Below are positions 52,636-63,083 of a DNA stretch of 64,000 bases, piece after piece. Below the pieces are notes generated by a model that made no database searches, had not been told where the DNA came from, and worked only from the letters and a program-made list of their open reading frames with translations. The first letter of the stretch is position 1; each line of letters opens with the position of its first letter. The position numbers and the translations under genes were made by a program. This DNA comes from [Phialemoniopsis] sp. UDSM-2020 (Eukaryota; Ascomycota; Sordariomycetes; Thyridiales; Thyridiaceae): positions 806,001 to 870,000 of the forward strand of contig JAEILZ010000003.1 of NCBI GenBank assembly GCA_018873225.1, written 5' to 3'.

Positions 52636-54027
52636 TCATCCACGGCCGGCCTTTGCTTCCGCGAGTTTGTTGAGTGTATCCTTGTACAAAGCTCGCTGTT
52701 CGTTGATAATCTGAAGCAGCTCCTCGTTCTGGCGCTTCAACTCCTGGTCGCCAGCGGTCGATGTTGCTGCTGAGGCCGGTTGCTGGAATGACGCTATGGC
52801 TCTCTGCAGAACATCTTGTGGGAAGCCCGGTGTGTTCATCATCGAGCTGAAAGTGTTTTGAGGCGTCAGATCGGCGTCCAGCTGAGCCGTTAGCGTGTAT
52901 TCCTTGCCGGCCTGGGTAGGCTTGACCACATTCTGGATCTGAACACCCTTCTTGGCGGAAGGGAGCGGCGACATGATTGCGAGGTTCGTCACGGCAGCGT
53001 TGAGATTGGCGAGCTCGTCGGGAGTGCTGTTGTCAGCCAGGTTCCACCGAAGGATCTTGCCCTTCGGGTGGCCCGAAAGAAGCACAGTGCCGTCGTAGCT
53101 CATGGCAAGACACGTGGCTGGGCCATGCTCGGGGGCCGCCATGCCAAAGGGTGATGGCGGCTGAGCTACGGCTGTGCCAACCTCGCCGCTGTGCGAGCCC
53201 AGAAGAGGCCTCTCCCCAAAGAGCTCGACCAGGTACAGGGAGCTGTCCTCGACCGAGACGCACAAGGCACGCGTGGTCGGGTCCAGCAGCAGGGTCAGGG
53301 GCACCGACGGAAAGAGCACGGTACGCAGGGCTGTCCCGGTCTGGTAGTTCCAGATGATGCAGGACTTGTCCTTGCTGGCGGATATGCACAGGTTGCTCTC
53401 AATGGTGGTGCTCTGGCTTGCGACTAGAGAGGTGATGGCGGCCCTGTGGTTGGTCAGGCTCCGGTCCGGCTCGTATTCACCCGACGACTCGAGCTGAAGC
53501 AGGGGAGCGAGCGACCAGACGTGGACGTTGGCGTCGTCCGAGCCGGAGAGCACATGGTAGGGCGTCGCCACGATGCAGGAGACGGCCTGGACGTGGCAAG
53601 GTGGTGTAGAGATGAGTCTCCCAGTACCAGTCTAAAGTCTTGGTCAGCTACTCGTCTCAAAAGTCAAAGTTTGGAGAAGACCTGTGCTTGCCTCCCAGAG
53701 CATCAGCCTGCCCTCCGCAGTACCCATGACCAAGACATCGCCGGCCAGCGTCAAACATCGTACCCTCTCGGGCAGAGAAACAAAAGCCTCCTGGTTCCCA
53801 CGTAACCTGGAGTAGACGTGGACATATGCTTTCTCGTGTTGGGCGGCGAAAATGTGGTTCTCGCTCACGGCCAGGCAGTTGGCGGGAGTGGCGCTCTTCT
53901 TGAATGTGTTCTTGACTGAATAAGTCGGATGCAATGTATGAGCATAGATGCCAACATCCTTGGCCACTGCCGTATTACTCGTGAGAGGAGGCCCGCAGAC
54001 CGTGGAAAAGAACTCTTCGGAGAGCAT
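52636..54027 (-). CDS. IPI3: Pre-rRNA-processing protein Ipi3 (WDR18 homologue)
   Basis: WD40 subunit of the Rix1-Ipi1-Ipi3 complex in late 60S ribosome maturation and ITS2 processing. Exon 1 is 54027-53692 and exon 2 is 53631-52636, giving 443 residues. The frames join in phase only if the 60-bp intron uses a GC donor (GAG/GCAAGC at 53691) and the TTTAG acceptor, giving LMLWE-TGTGRLISTPPCHV. A GT a few bases later leaves the wrong phase. WD-type units are visible: RLMLWE, then VLSGSDDANVHVWSL, ISASKDKSCIIWNYQTG and VLLSGHPKGKILRWNL. A C-terminal coiled coil (ELKRQNEELLQIINEQRALY) is typical of Ipi3. Rix1 and Ipi1 are not in the window. Confidence 0.88.
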
Positions 54028-56623
54028 TGTTTCCCCGTCACCTTTTTTGGATCGAAGTAGCTGATATGCAGGGTGTGTGCTGCTACTGATATGAAGTTGT
54101 TTCCGCCATCTTGAATACAGAAAAAAAATCGAGAATTAGGACGTGATTGGCTAGCGGGTGATCATGGGTGGATCTCGAAGCGCCGCTTTCAGCAGCGTCT
54201 GGTGTAAATTTAGGTGTCTTTTTCCAAGCCTCTAGGCGACTAATACAGGGCTTCTGATGCGCTGACAAGTGCTCCAGCCGTTCAGCACTGACCAGAGTGT
54301 CGGATGCTTGCCCACTCTGAGATTTGCATGAGCGAGACGATCCTGCCTTTCGCCCTATCTACTTAGGTGTAAGTTCCTAACCATTTTGACATCAAATGAA
54401 ACCCAAAATAGGAAGGCCTCTTTTCAGTTTCTTCCACTTTAGGCCTGCGGACGAGCATCTGATTATGGGTACTGTTCCCCGTTGCCTGTCAGGGACGCTG
54501 GTGCCATCTCTCCCTTGCATCGCCAAACGACCAAAACGTTCAACTTACCACCTAGTGTCCGAGCGAAGGGATGCCATGACAATGGTGAAGAGCTCTAACT
54601 CTATTGCCGGTCCACGACGACGGGTCCGAAATAAGTTTACAAAGCCACTTCGTCATCCGGCCCTGGCGACCTGAGACCCCTCCCGAAGGAGGGTTGAGGT
54701 TGAATGAGTTTGTCCGTGATGGGTCAGGACAGAACCCTCACTATGACAATAATCCTTCCAATTAGGGATAGCCAAGGTTAGCCCAATCGCCACATTGCTT
54801 TTGATTCTTGGCTGACCTGCCTGTTCGTCTCGACCATTGTGGTTGCAACCCACAAAACGTGGACCAAGGGTCACCAAAATAGGTAGCCAGCACGGAGACC
54901 GAATCTAGGATATCTCCAAGCTCACCCGACGTGGCGTCTCATAGAGGCCGTGACTGCTCCCAGCTTTCATCTCATACACACTTTTGGCAGGGGCCCAACT
55001 CAATCTCGGAACCGCGCACGGCACGAGCAAGCGGCGGCGGCGCCAGAGCTCTAAGATGGCTGTCTCAAACAACCACACGATTCATCTTACTGTCTTCACC
55101 TGTCTCCACTCGCTTCTTGCATCGCCAAAGACATGTGTATGCTGACCCGGCACAGACAGATAAGAAAAACACGGAAAGATGTGTGCAAGAAGGGTTGTCT
55201 ACACGGCGACTAAGTAGGCAGAGTGACGAATGCCCACTTGACAAGCGGGAAGATCGACGGGTTTAGTTGATCCCTTGCAGTCCAAACGGCCTCCGCTTTT
55301 GCTAGCCTTGAAGGGTTCACACCTGTCCGTCATCAGGCTCGCTGAACCAGCTCTTAGTTCATGCACCTAGATCTCTTTGTTCTTAGACGCGCATCTGCTT
55401 GTTGCTTTTTCTTCTGCCACCTCCTCATCCATTGTCTTTGTTTCTTTGAGATTTTTTCTCGGCTGACCGCTGCCGCAGCTCACGTTCGGTCAGAGACTTG
55501 TGCAACCTCGCCCTGCTTCCACCCGTGGTCTCAAAGTCCTTCAATTTACAGGAGATTTCCGTGCTCCCAATTCTCTTGCTGAAATTGCACCCGCTCTCAT
55601 CGCGAACCTGCATATGCTCCCAGGCTGGTGGAGCGCCGGCTTCCACCTTAATTTACGACGAGCCTTGCCACGCCTATGTGAAATGAAGACCCAACCACAC
55701 CCACACCTACACAACACGATCACAGACAAGCAGCAAAGAGGATGGCTAACGGTTGAGGCCGTCCCGAGTGGCTCCCCTCCCCTCCCCTCCTCTAGCGTCG
55801 CCGTGCCCTCCCTCCGTGGACCATGAATGGGGTTGTGGGAACCGATCCATCATCCGCTCGATCGTAGCCTCCACTAGTGACCGGTGTATCTTGGGGGAAC
55901 AAGGAACAGCGTTGTTTATCCAAGCCCCTTCTATACCCTCTTCGCCTTAGCCTGGAGCTGGAGCTTCCCTTCCCTCTCCCTCCCGTCTCTCTGCTCGGAA
56001 GCCAAACGGGGAGCTATCATCTTATGTCAGTCCTTTTTGCAGGCAAACGGACAAACAACTTTCAGCTCTCTTGTTCTGCTGGTGGGTCTGACGGGATGGA
56101 CGATGGATCCTCACATTGCTTTTCCATTCCACAACTCAATATCGAGCTTGTGCTCAATCGCACACACACATGTCTCAAGTGGTGCACATGGGTGTCCGTC
56201 GTTTCCTGAAGTCGCCAAGTCCATGGGTCCCGTGTCACAACATGGAGTGCCTTCTCATTGACGTCTCCCCGCATTCCAGTCGTCTATCTACTTCATTCCA
56301 TCCCTGGGCAGATCATCAGGTTTTGTGTATTTTTCCTGATCCTCCCCCTTGTCAATGATTTCCCTCTTCATATCTCTGTAATGGTAGAAGAAACCATTGC
56401 ATTCGTCTGTCCTGGATCCGGATGTGTATCTTGAAAGTAGCACGGTTTCATTCACGACACTTAATCCGAAGCAGAGAGCCGATCTCTCTAAATCACGCTC
56501 CAACACACCACTGCACGGACTTGGAACTGTGTGTAACTCAGTCGAGCCTGCAAGCAACAGCGGTTGGCCTGTTTCTGAATCTGTTCACCGCTTCCACAGC
56601 ATTTTTCTTGTTTCTGAGCAAGG
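54028..56623. other. Gene-poor divergent intergenic region (2.6 kb)
   Basis: Lies between IPI3 (minus) and the uncharacterised gene at 56624 (plus). Several short open frames (54931-55266, 55425-55646, 55884-56261) are unsupported. From about 55370 the sequence is pyrimidine-rich and leader-like, so the downstream gene may have a long 5' UTR. No tRNA or transposon was recognised. Confidence 0.5.
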
Positions 56624-58723
56624 ATGGAGTTCGAAGAGTCAGCCACGGATTGCAACATCCCCGAGCTCCTTGCTCGTGATCTAGAGATGTCACAGTCCAT
56701 ATTCACCTCAAAACAGATGACCGCTGGGCTTCCGTCACTAGAGCCGTTCTCTCGGGAGTGCTTCGATCGCTGTCAGTCTCTAGGTGGTGACGTTGGGCGA
56801 CCAGGTCGCAGGCCGGCGTCTCAGCGGCCCATTGCGCGGGTTCGGTCCATTGGGGCCTTGGGCAAGCACTACTCAAGAGCAAACAACGACGAGGACGCGC
56901 CTCGGTTCGGCTCTGTCTCGACAGGCAAGCGTGACTCTTGGGGGTTCAGCAGCGGGAGCCAAGGGTCTCTTGGTGACGGCGAGGCTTCATCCGACGATGT
57001 CAGCGAGTCGTCAGTAGATGTGGAACCGCCGCCTTTTCGGCATCGTGAATATTCCGTCACAACGCCAGCAACATCGGTGGCCTCGGCAAGGTGCTCTTTT
57101 TCACTACCGCATAAGCCGGGTGTGCCTGCGGTGAATGACCACAGCGGGAGCTGGCTTGATTTCGAGCCCGAGATCGTCATTCCTTCTGATAGCCGGCGAA
57201 GTACTGACATGGATTCGTCGATGCAGCGGCCGCAAACATCATCCGGTCTCTCGGCCAAAGAACTGAATCGCCTCTCCCAAAGTTCAGCCTGGTCCATTCC
57301 GGTCCCGCAAAGGAGGTCTTCTCTTAGCCACCAAGTCACAATTTTATCAGATGCTGGGTCACAAACCTGCCCACCTGAAGATGAGATCTTTTCCGACGAA
57401 ATGAAAGAACAACACATCCCCGGTTCGCAGACGCACCCACAGATTCGCTCATCCGTCGCTAGCTCCGGTGACCATATGGCCAACGTCAAGGTGGTCAGGG
57501 TGCAGAACCCGCCCCAGAAGCCTGTGATCATCAAGGTGAGCCGGCCTTCACAGGACAGTGAGCGAGCCACCTTATCGCTACTCGACGACCAAGTCAGCGC
57601 CGACAATCGGCACAGTGGACGCAGTGTCACCCTGACTACACCGCGCTCATATCATACGAAGCCCCATGCCGCCATCCAGTCGTGGCTCGACTCGAGTACA
57701 GACAGCCCGCTCGTGACACCGATGGTCTCAGACGACGTCGATAGCGAGGACGTGGGACGCGGGGTCCCCATCCCTCTGCAGGTGGTGGACAGCCTACAGA
57801 CGTCCATTCGCGGCTTCCCAGACACTCTTCTCACAACCAGCAGTCTCTCGATCGAAACCATTCGATCCTATTCACGCAAGCTCAAGATTCCCAACGGTGT
57901 AGACGGCTCAGGCGCTCAGGCTTTCCCCATTCTGCCCATTTCATCTACGGTTTCCAGCATGAATTCTACCTCGCGACGTTTCAAGCTTTCCAAGGTCCTA
58001 ACCTCCCGCAAAGCTCTCTCCGAGGCCACGTCCTCCCTCCTAGGCCGCGGCGCACACTCGCGCCAAAAACCCAACCCTTTCCACCGCGCCTCGTTCGCCA
58101 GCACCGTCCCCACGGCAGCTTTCGCCCGGCTCAAGTGCATCTTCCCCAACGGTGCCGACTACCTCTGCGATGCGCTCTACGCTCACTTGCTGGCTTACAA
58201 CTACATCTGCTCTGCGACCTCTGCTTGCGGCCCTTCGTTCCTTAGCACTCCTGACACCCCTACCAGACCCGCCACGGCCACGCTACAGCCCCCGCCGAGC
58301 AGGAAGTCCGACGATGGTCGACACATCCCTAAAAAGGCGGCACAGTTCCTCGGTATCTCGACCGGCAGTGCCAGCGACTATTTCGCCGAGGCTGCAGAGG
58401 AGGAACTTTCCCTCCGCACGATGACGCTGGGCCGCAAGTCGGAGCGGGCCTTTGCCGCCGCGGGTGTTCCTCGATCCGCCACGGCCGGCAGCCATATCAG
58501 GCGGCCGTTTGGTGGCAGCGGCGGCGCCGCAGACGCTGCGACCGCACAGGAGCTGTTGGAGGGCCTCACGGGATGCATTGGTAGGCTGGTGGCGACGCTC
58601 AAAGTGCCGGTCGGCCGGTACGGCGACGAGCCCGAGCTCAGCGCCGAGGGCCCGCGTGACGTGGATGCACTGTTTCTCAACGCCCTGTGCGAGATTGTGC
58701 GGTGCTGCGAGGACATGAACTGA
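56624..58723 (+). CDS. Conserved-looking fungal protein of unknown function
   Basis: Single exon, 699 residues, ATG at 56624 (MEFEESATDCNIPELLARDL). The first about 480 residues are low complexity, rich in Ser, Pro, Arg and acidic residues, with phosphorylation-prone stretches and no domain. A more ordered region begins near RRFKLSKVLTSRKALSEATS and contains a hydrophobic, Cys-containing block, ARLKCIFPNGADYLCDALYA then HLLAYNYICSATSACG. A second ordered block at the C-terminus, AQELLEGLTGCIGRLVATLK to DVDALFLNALCEIVRCCEDM, looks helical. There is no membrane segment or signal peptide. The two helical blocks separated by a disordered loop suggest a single folded C-terminal domain. I recognise no family. 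Confidence 0.78.
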   Translation: MEFEESATDCNIPELLARDLEMSQSIFTSKQMTAGLPSLEPFSRECFDRCQSLGGDVGRPGRRPASQRPIARVRSIGALGKHYSRANNDEDAPRFGSVSTGKRDSWGFSSGSQGSLGDGEASSDDVSESSVDVEPPPFRHREYSVTTPATSVASARCSFSLPHKPGVPAVNDHSGSWLDFEPEIVIPSDSRRSTDMDSSMQRPQTSSGLSAKELNRLSQSSAWSIPVPQRRSSLSHQVTILSDAGSQTCPPEDEIFSDEMKEQHIPGSQTHPQIRSSVASSGDHMANVKVVRVQNPPQKPVIIKVSRPSQDSERATLSLLDDQVSADNRHSGRSVTLTTPRSYHTKPHAAIQSWLDSSTDSPLVTPMVSDDVDSEDVGRGVPIPLQVVDSLQTSIRGFPDTLLTTSSLSIETIRSYSRKLKIPNGVDGSGAQAFPILPISSTVSSMNSTSRRFKLSKVLTSRKALSEATSSLLGRGAHSRQKPNPFHRASFASTVPTAAFARLKCIFPNGADYLCDALYAHLLAYNYICSATSACGPSFLSTPDTPTRPATATLQPPPSRKSDDGRHIPKKAAQFLGISTGSASDYFAEAAEEELSLRTMTLGRKSERAFAAAGVPRSATAGSHIRRPFGGSGGAADAATAQELLEGLTGCIGRLVATLKVPVGRYGDEPELSAEGPRDVDALFLNALCEIVRCCEDMN

Positions 58724-59041
58724 TCTGTCCTGGCCTAGAAGGCCTTGTCTCTGTCACGAGTCTTGCATGATGCTTTTTCAGAGGCCGAATGGCTTGCAAA
58801 TGAACATTGATAATACCCCTTTTGGTTGTTGCACGACCACTTTTGCTTTTCCTGCGTTTTACGATATGTTATCTGGGATGGCAGGGTCATCAGACTTATG
58901 AAGGAGTTTAATCAGGGAAATGGTGGCTTTCAACCTTTGTCATGTTTGACACACAGCAAAAATGGATTCGAAATGAAGATGATGAAATTCAACAGTTCTT
59001 TGAAAAACGATATGCAAAATTCTAATGCTCTCCGTGATATG
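58724..59041. other. Convergent intergenic region
   Basis: 318 bp between the stops of the two uncharacterised genes, AT-rich, 3' UTRs only. Confidence 0.6.
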
Positions 59042-60425
59042 TCATGAATCGTCCATCTGGTGATGATATGCTGCAGGTAGACTATGTGACTGCGCAACAT
59101 GCCCTCCAGCCTGCCCCTTCTCGGCCCAGTCGTCCATTCCATCGCTGCCACTCTCGGTCCAGCCATTCCCATGCTCTCCGCCATGCGACTCAACAGGGTA
59201 CGACGGATCAACCCTCTTGGCACGACCACCAGTACCGCCCATCTTCACCACCTTGTGCGCCGGTGGCGGCGGATCGGCATAGGGCGAGACCACGCGCCCG
59301 TTCATCCGGACGCCCTTGGCGTGGGCGTTGCTAAGGGCGAGCAGGCCCGCGCTGCAGAGCAGCAGGCACATCATGACGATGGCGCCGGCCTGGGACTGGT
59401 TGCCGCTGAAGGCGGCGACGAGGAAGACGAGCAGCTTGGCCATGGCCTCGAGGTAGCCCTCGACGTGCGTCTTGGAGCGCAGCCAGGCGTCGGCCGTGAT
59501 GGCCTGCAGGTCGTCCGACATGCCGCGCAGCGAGACGGCGCGGCCGTCGGGCAGCTCTACGAGCAGGGAGGTCAGGCGCGGGGGCAGGCCTGGGGCCGAG
59601 AGGGCCGAGGAGGCGTTTGACGAAGTTGTTGTCGTTGGGGTGAAGTCTGAGGTGGAGGATTGGAAGGTGGTTTCGTGGTGCGGTAGTGGTGGAGGTAGTG
59701 GTTGTGTGGGTAAGGGTTTGGGTTTCGGCGGTGCGGCGCGCTGCTTGATGACCCAGATGTTGAGGATGCGCGAGAGCATGAGGGCGCAGAGCAGGCCGAG
59801 CCCCCACCAGTCCTGCAGCAGGACCATGAGCACGAGGGCGGCGACGGTGAGCAGGGGGCTCGCGAGGTAGAGCAGCTCCGACAGCCAGCCGAGGTCGGGC
59901 GCCTTGGTCTCTGTCCACACCGTCGCGCGCTGGCCCATGGTCTGGCGGCGGAACCCCCGCCGGACGGCGCGCGGCAGCATGCCGACGTCGATGGTGACGG
60001 TCTCGCCGGGCCGCGAGATGGAGCGGATGTACTGCACCGTGGCCGAGTTGTTGATGGCGTGGCTCACGCTCTGGCCGTCCTTGTCCGTCTCGATGGCGTT
60101 GATGATGCTGCTGCTGGGACCGGAGGACCCGCCGCCGGCACCGCTGGTGATGGTGTCGGCGGCCTGCTGGTAGTGCAGGCCCGGCGCCAGGAGCAGGCTA
60201 TCTAGCCATGAGGAGCCGCCTGCGATGGCCGTGCGGTTGGCAACGGTGCTCAGGTCGGCGAGGGCGATGAGGCCACCCGCACTTAAAGAGAAGTTGGGTA
60301 TGGGCTGCTTCGCCCAGTGAGGGAAACCCTCGAGGGAGCGCCGAAGGTTCTGATGATCATGTTAGAGTTCATGCCTGCCTGTACAGTCCATTGCGGATGT
60401 GGTGGACTTATTGACCCACCTCCAT
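59042..60425 (-). CDS. Polytopic membrane protein of unknown function
   Basis: 437 residues in the inferred model. The main exon 60349-59042 is preceded by a stop in frame just upstream of a good acceptor (CTCTAAC branch, ATCATCAG). The only nearby ATG-plus-donor that fits is a 6-nt exon, ATG GAG at 60425-60420 followed by GTGGGT, giving ME-NLRRSLEGFPHWAKQPIPN. The following LSAGGLIALADLSTVANRTA may be a first membrane or re-entrant helix. Two adjacent membrane segments lie at about residues 160-203 (LLYLASPLLTVAALVLMVLL and GLGLLCALMLSRILNIWVI), and two more lie around AMAKLLVFLVAAFSG and AGAIVMMCLLLCSAGLLALS. Between the pairs is a Pro/Thr/Ser-rich loop. The tail is Gly/Asp/His-rich and hydrophilic. 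No transport or enzyme motif was recognised. Confidence 0.7.
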
Positions 60426-61292
60426 TCTTGGGTGTTCCTAGTCCCCTCCTACTCCGTAAAGCTCGTTTGGCTCGGCACTTGTGTTTGGGGAAATTGCGGC
60501 GCTGGAGAATTCCAGCTTTATAACAATATCGAAGGCTTGGCCATTTGGACGATGACTGTATCGGATTTGCTACCTTTCCCGGTCCCTTATCTTGAAGCAC
60601 GTTTTGCAATCATAGGCGGCTACTAATAATATGCTTGTCAGGATCCCACGGTGAAGGAGGGGTTGGCGGAGCAACCTGACTCCCACGATGATCTTCAACA
60701 ACAGCGGTAGTTGCAAGGAACGAGATCAATCCTCTTTGCCAGGATTTGGGTCCAATGTTCACAACACAGCCCGGGCACTGTCCATGTGAGATTTATGTCC
60801 CGTTCTTGTCCCACAGCATCGCCGTGCAGATTGGCATTCATGACGTACAAAGACATCCTTCTCATCAATCATTTGACCAATGGCGATGCCGTCAATCAGA
60901 TGCCTGGGATGACCCCGAAAAGGGAAGGTGGGGCTGCATAGCAAGGCGATGCTCGGGTCTGGTGGAGCCAGAAAAACGGCTCGTTCCCGACCCTGTCGAT
61001 AACTATTTGGCGCGCGCGCTCGTTTTTTGGGCCGTCATGTGACGACGCTTTTTCCACGATCCGTCATTGATTGAAGCTCCACCTGCTAATAATTCGGACG
61101 ACCGAGATCACGACGACAGACGATCAGACGACACTGAACGCGGTGCACAAGGTGCACCCCACCGGAAACTGTCAGCAACTCTGCGATTGAGACCGAGGAT
61201 CCTCACGACGAGGATGTCCCGATAAGGACACTCCCGACTTATCCCTCCCGGACCTCGTTTCCTTCCAAACGATACCCATATCCCGTCTCAAG
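60426..61292. other. Divergent intergenic region
   Basis: 867 bp between the membrane protein gene (minus) and the gene at 61293 (plus). No ORF with domain support. A GTGACGACG-type sequence at 61039-61047 precedes the downstream gene. It should hold both promoters. Confidence 0.5.
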
Positions 61293-62975
61293 ATGCGGCC
61301 CCGACTTACCTTGCGCCGGCTGCTCCAGCGGCCATTGAAAAGATGGTCCGGCTCCCCCCGACGCTTCACCCAGAACGCGACACCCTTGAGCCGCAGCCGG
61401 CCCCAGCTCCCCTTCCTCGGCATCCCTCTCACCACGCGCCAGCAGTACCGCTACCTGACCACCGAGCGCAAGCAGTGGATCCGCTATGAGGTTCTCCTCA
61501 GTCTCAAATACACCGTGTATATATGGGCCATGGTCAGCTGCGTCACCATCGCCGCCTTCGCCGTGCAGCAGGAGTGGCAGGAGCGCGAGCACCCTACGCC
61601 GCCCGAATGGAGCTACATCACGCGCATGCGCATGCGCGGCGCCTTTTTCGAGCTCAATAGGAAAGATGTTAGCCGAACCGACTACGTACAGGTCCTGCAG
61701 ATGCTACTCGATGTGCTTGAGAGATTGGAGAACCCAAAAATCGATGGTGCCGAGATAAGCGAGTCCGGAATCGGCGGCGTCGTTGGCGAGGAGGCTGTCC
61801 AGGCACTCCCCGGCGCCAAAGATCTTAGCAAGAAAAGCGAGCAGTGGAGGAGAGGATACTTTGAGACGCTTTTGGCAGCTGCTCAGGCCGCGGAACATGT
61901 CGAGGGCTGGGTCAAGGACAGGACGCGGGGCATTGTCTTCCCTCCAGAGGTCATCATTGGACCCTCAAATCCGAGGCCGAAGCCCATCCCACCAGGAGCC
62001 AAGAGCGCTCCACGAGAAGAGGATTGCGATCCCATGTTTCCTTCGCCTGCACAGCTATATAACAAGCTCATGTGCACCGATGGCCTGACCCGGAAGCAAC
62101 ACCTCGACACAGTCCTCGCATTCGCATCCTGGGCCGGCTACAAGCAGATGCCCATAGCTACCAGCCTATACCAAAGCGCACTGTACATCGCGCTGCCGGA
62201 GGAAGAGGCCTCGAAGATCAATGTTGAGAAATGGATCCAGAGTCTGTCGCATAACGGTCTGACCGCTGCTCCTTCCTCCAACATGCTCGAGGCGTTGACG
62301 GGCTATGCCACCTACGCCGCGCGCAAGGGCGATGTGTCCGACGCACTACCACTCTTCATCAACTTGTTGAAGGCGCGCCAGTCCCTCCCTGACGCCTCGC
62401 CTAAGATATCGGCCGCTCGGGCTGTAGAGTCAGACGAGTCAGAGAACCTGGCACAGAGGACGTTACACGCCGTCAAGGCCTTCGTCAAGCCCCCAGTATA
62501 CCCGCCGCCCCCCAGTGACGGGAGCGAGCTCCCAGCACGTGACGAGAAGGAGCGGTGTCAGGAGGCTGCCCTTCATTTACATATCGGAGAGATCATGTAT
62601 ACCGCCCGAAATTCTGCCAGGGAAGAGGGAGTCGCTTGGACAAGAGAGGGTGTAGATATCGCGGAGGAGCAATTGCACAGGCTGGGGTCGTCAACGAAAG
62701 ACGGTGCAGCCAAGACAACGTGTCGAGAGTGTCTGGCTACTGGACTGGAGAACTGGCAGACCATGGTGGCCAGGCTTGCCAAGGAGGAGCGGGAAAACCA
62801 AGGCTCTGCGCAAAAGTCGGGCTGGTTTGGCCTCTGGGGAGAGGGCAAGAATGACAACGAGGGCCGGTGGGCGGCAGAAGACAAGGTTGCCAAGGATAGG
62901 TCACGGAGGGCTCATGAATTACTGGAGGATCCGGAGGCGCCTGCACGAGGCGCAAGTTCTATACTTCATGCTTAG
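61293..62975 (+). CDS. Mitochondrial inner-membrane protein with TPR-like helices (Mgr3-like?)
   Basis: Single exon, 560 residues. The N-terminus is Arg-rich and free of acidic residues (MRPRLTLRRLLQRPLKRWSG), a mitochondrial presequence. It is followed by a single membrane segment at about residues 68-91 (LLSLKYTVYIWAMVSCVTIA), so the large C-terminal part probably faces the intermembrane space or matrix. That part is helical, with possible TPR-like pairs: YVQVLQMLLDVLERL, QHLDTVLAFASWAGY with ATSLYQSALYIAL, EALTGYATYAARKGDVSDAL and CRECLATGLENWQTMVARLA. The layout (presequence, one membrane span, TPR-like body) is that of the yeast i-AAA adaptor Mgr3 and relatives. That name is a suggestion from architecture, not demonstrated homology. 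Confidence 0.75.
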   Translation: MRPRLTLRRLLQRPLKRWSGSPRRFTQNATPLSRSRPQLPFLGIPLTTRQQYRYLTTERKQWIRYEVLLSLKYTVYIWAMVSCVTIAAFAVQQEWQEREHPTPPEWSYITRMRMRGAFFELNRKDVSRTDYVQVLQMLLDVLERLENPKIDGAEISESGIGGVVGEEAVQALPGAKDLSKKSEQWRRGYFETLLAAAQAAEHVEGWVKDRTRGIVFPPEVIIGPSNPRPKPIPPGAKSAPREEDCDPMFPSPAQLYNKLMCTDGLTRKQHLDTVLAFASWAGYKQMPIATSLYQSALYIALPEEEASKINVEKWIQSLSHNGLTAAPSSNMLEALTGYATYAARKGDVSDALPLFINLLKARQSLPDASPKISAARAVESDESENLAQRTLHAVKAFVKPPVYPPPPSDGSELPARDEKERCQEAALHLHIGEIMYTARNSAREEGVAWTREGVDIAEEQLHRLGSSTKDGAAKTTCRECLATGLENWQTMVARLAKEERENQGSAQKSGWFGLWGEGKNDNEGRWAAEDKVAKDRSRRAHELLEDPEAPARGASSILHA

Positions 62976-63083
62976 TTGGGCTTGTCTGTCAACGTATATG
63001 GTATATTGTACGACGAGGCGCTTACAAAACATCCGTGGTTGCTCGTAATGGGTGACTCCTTGGTGATAAAAGGCTACTATCGC

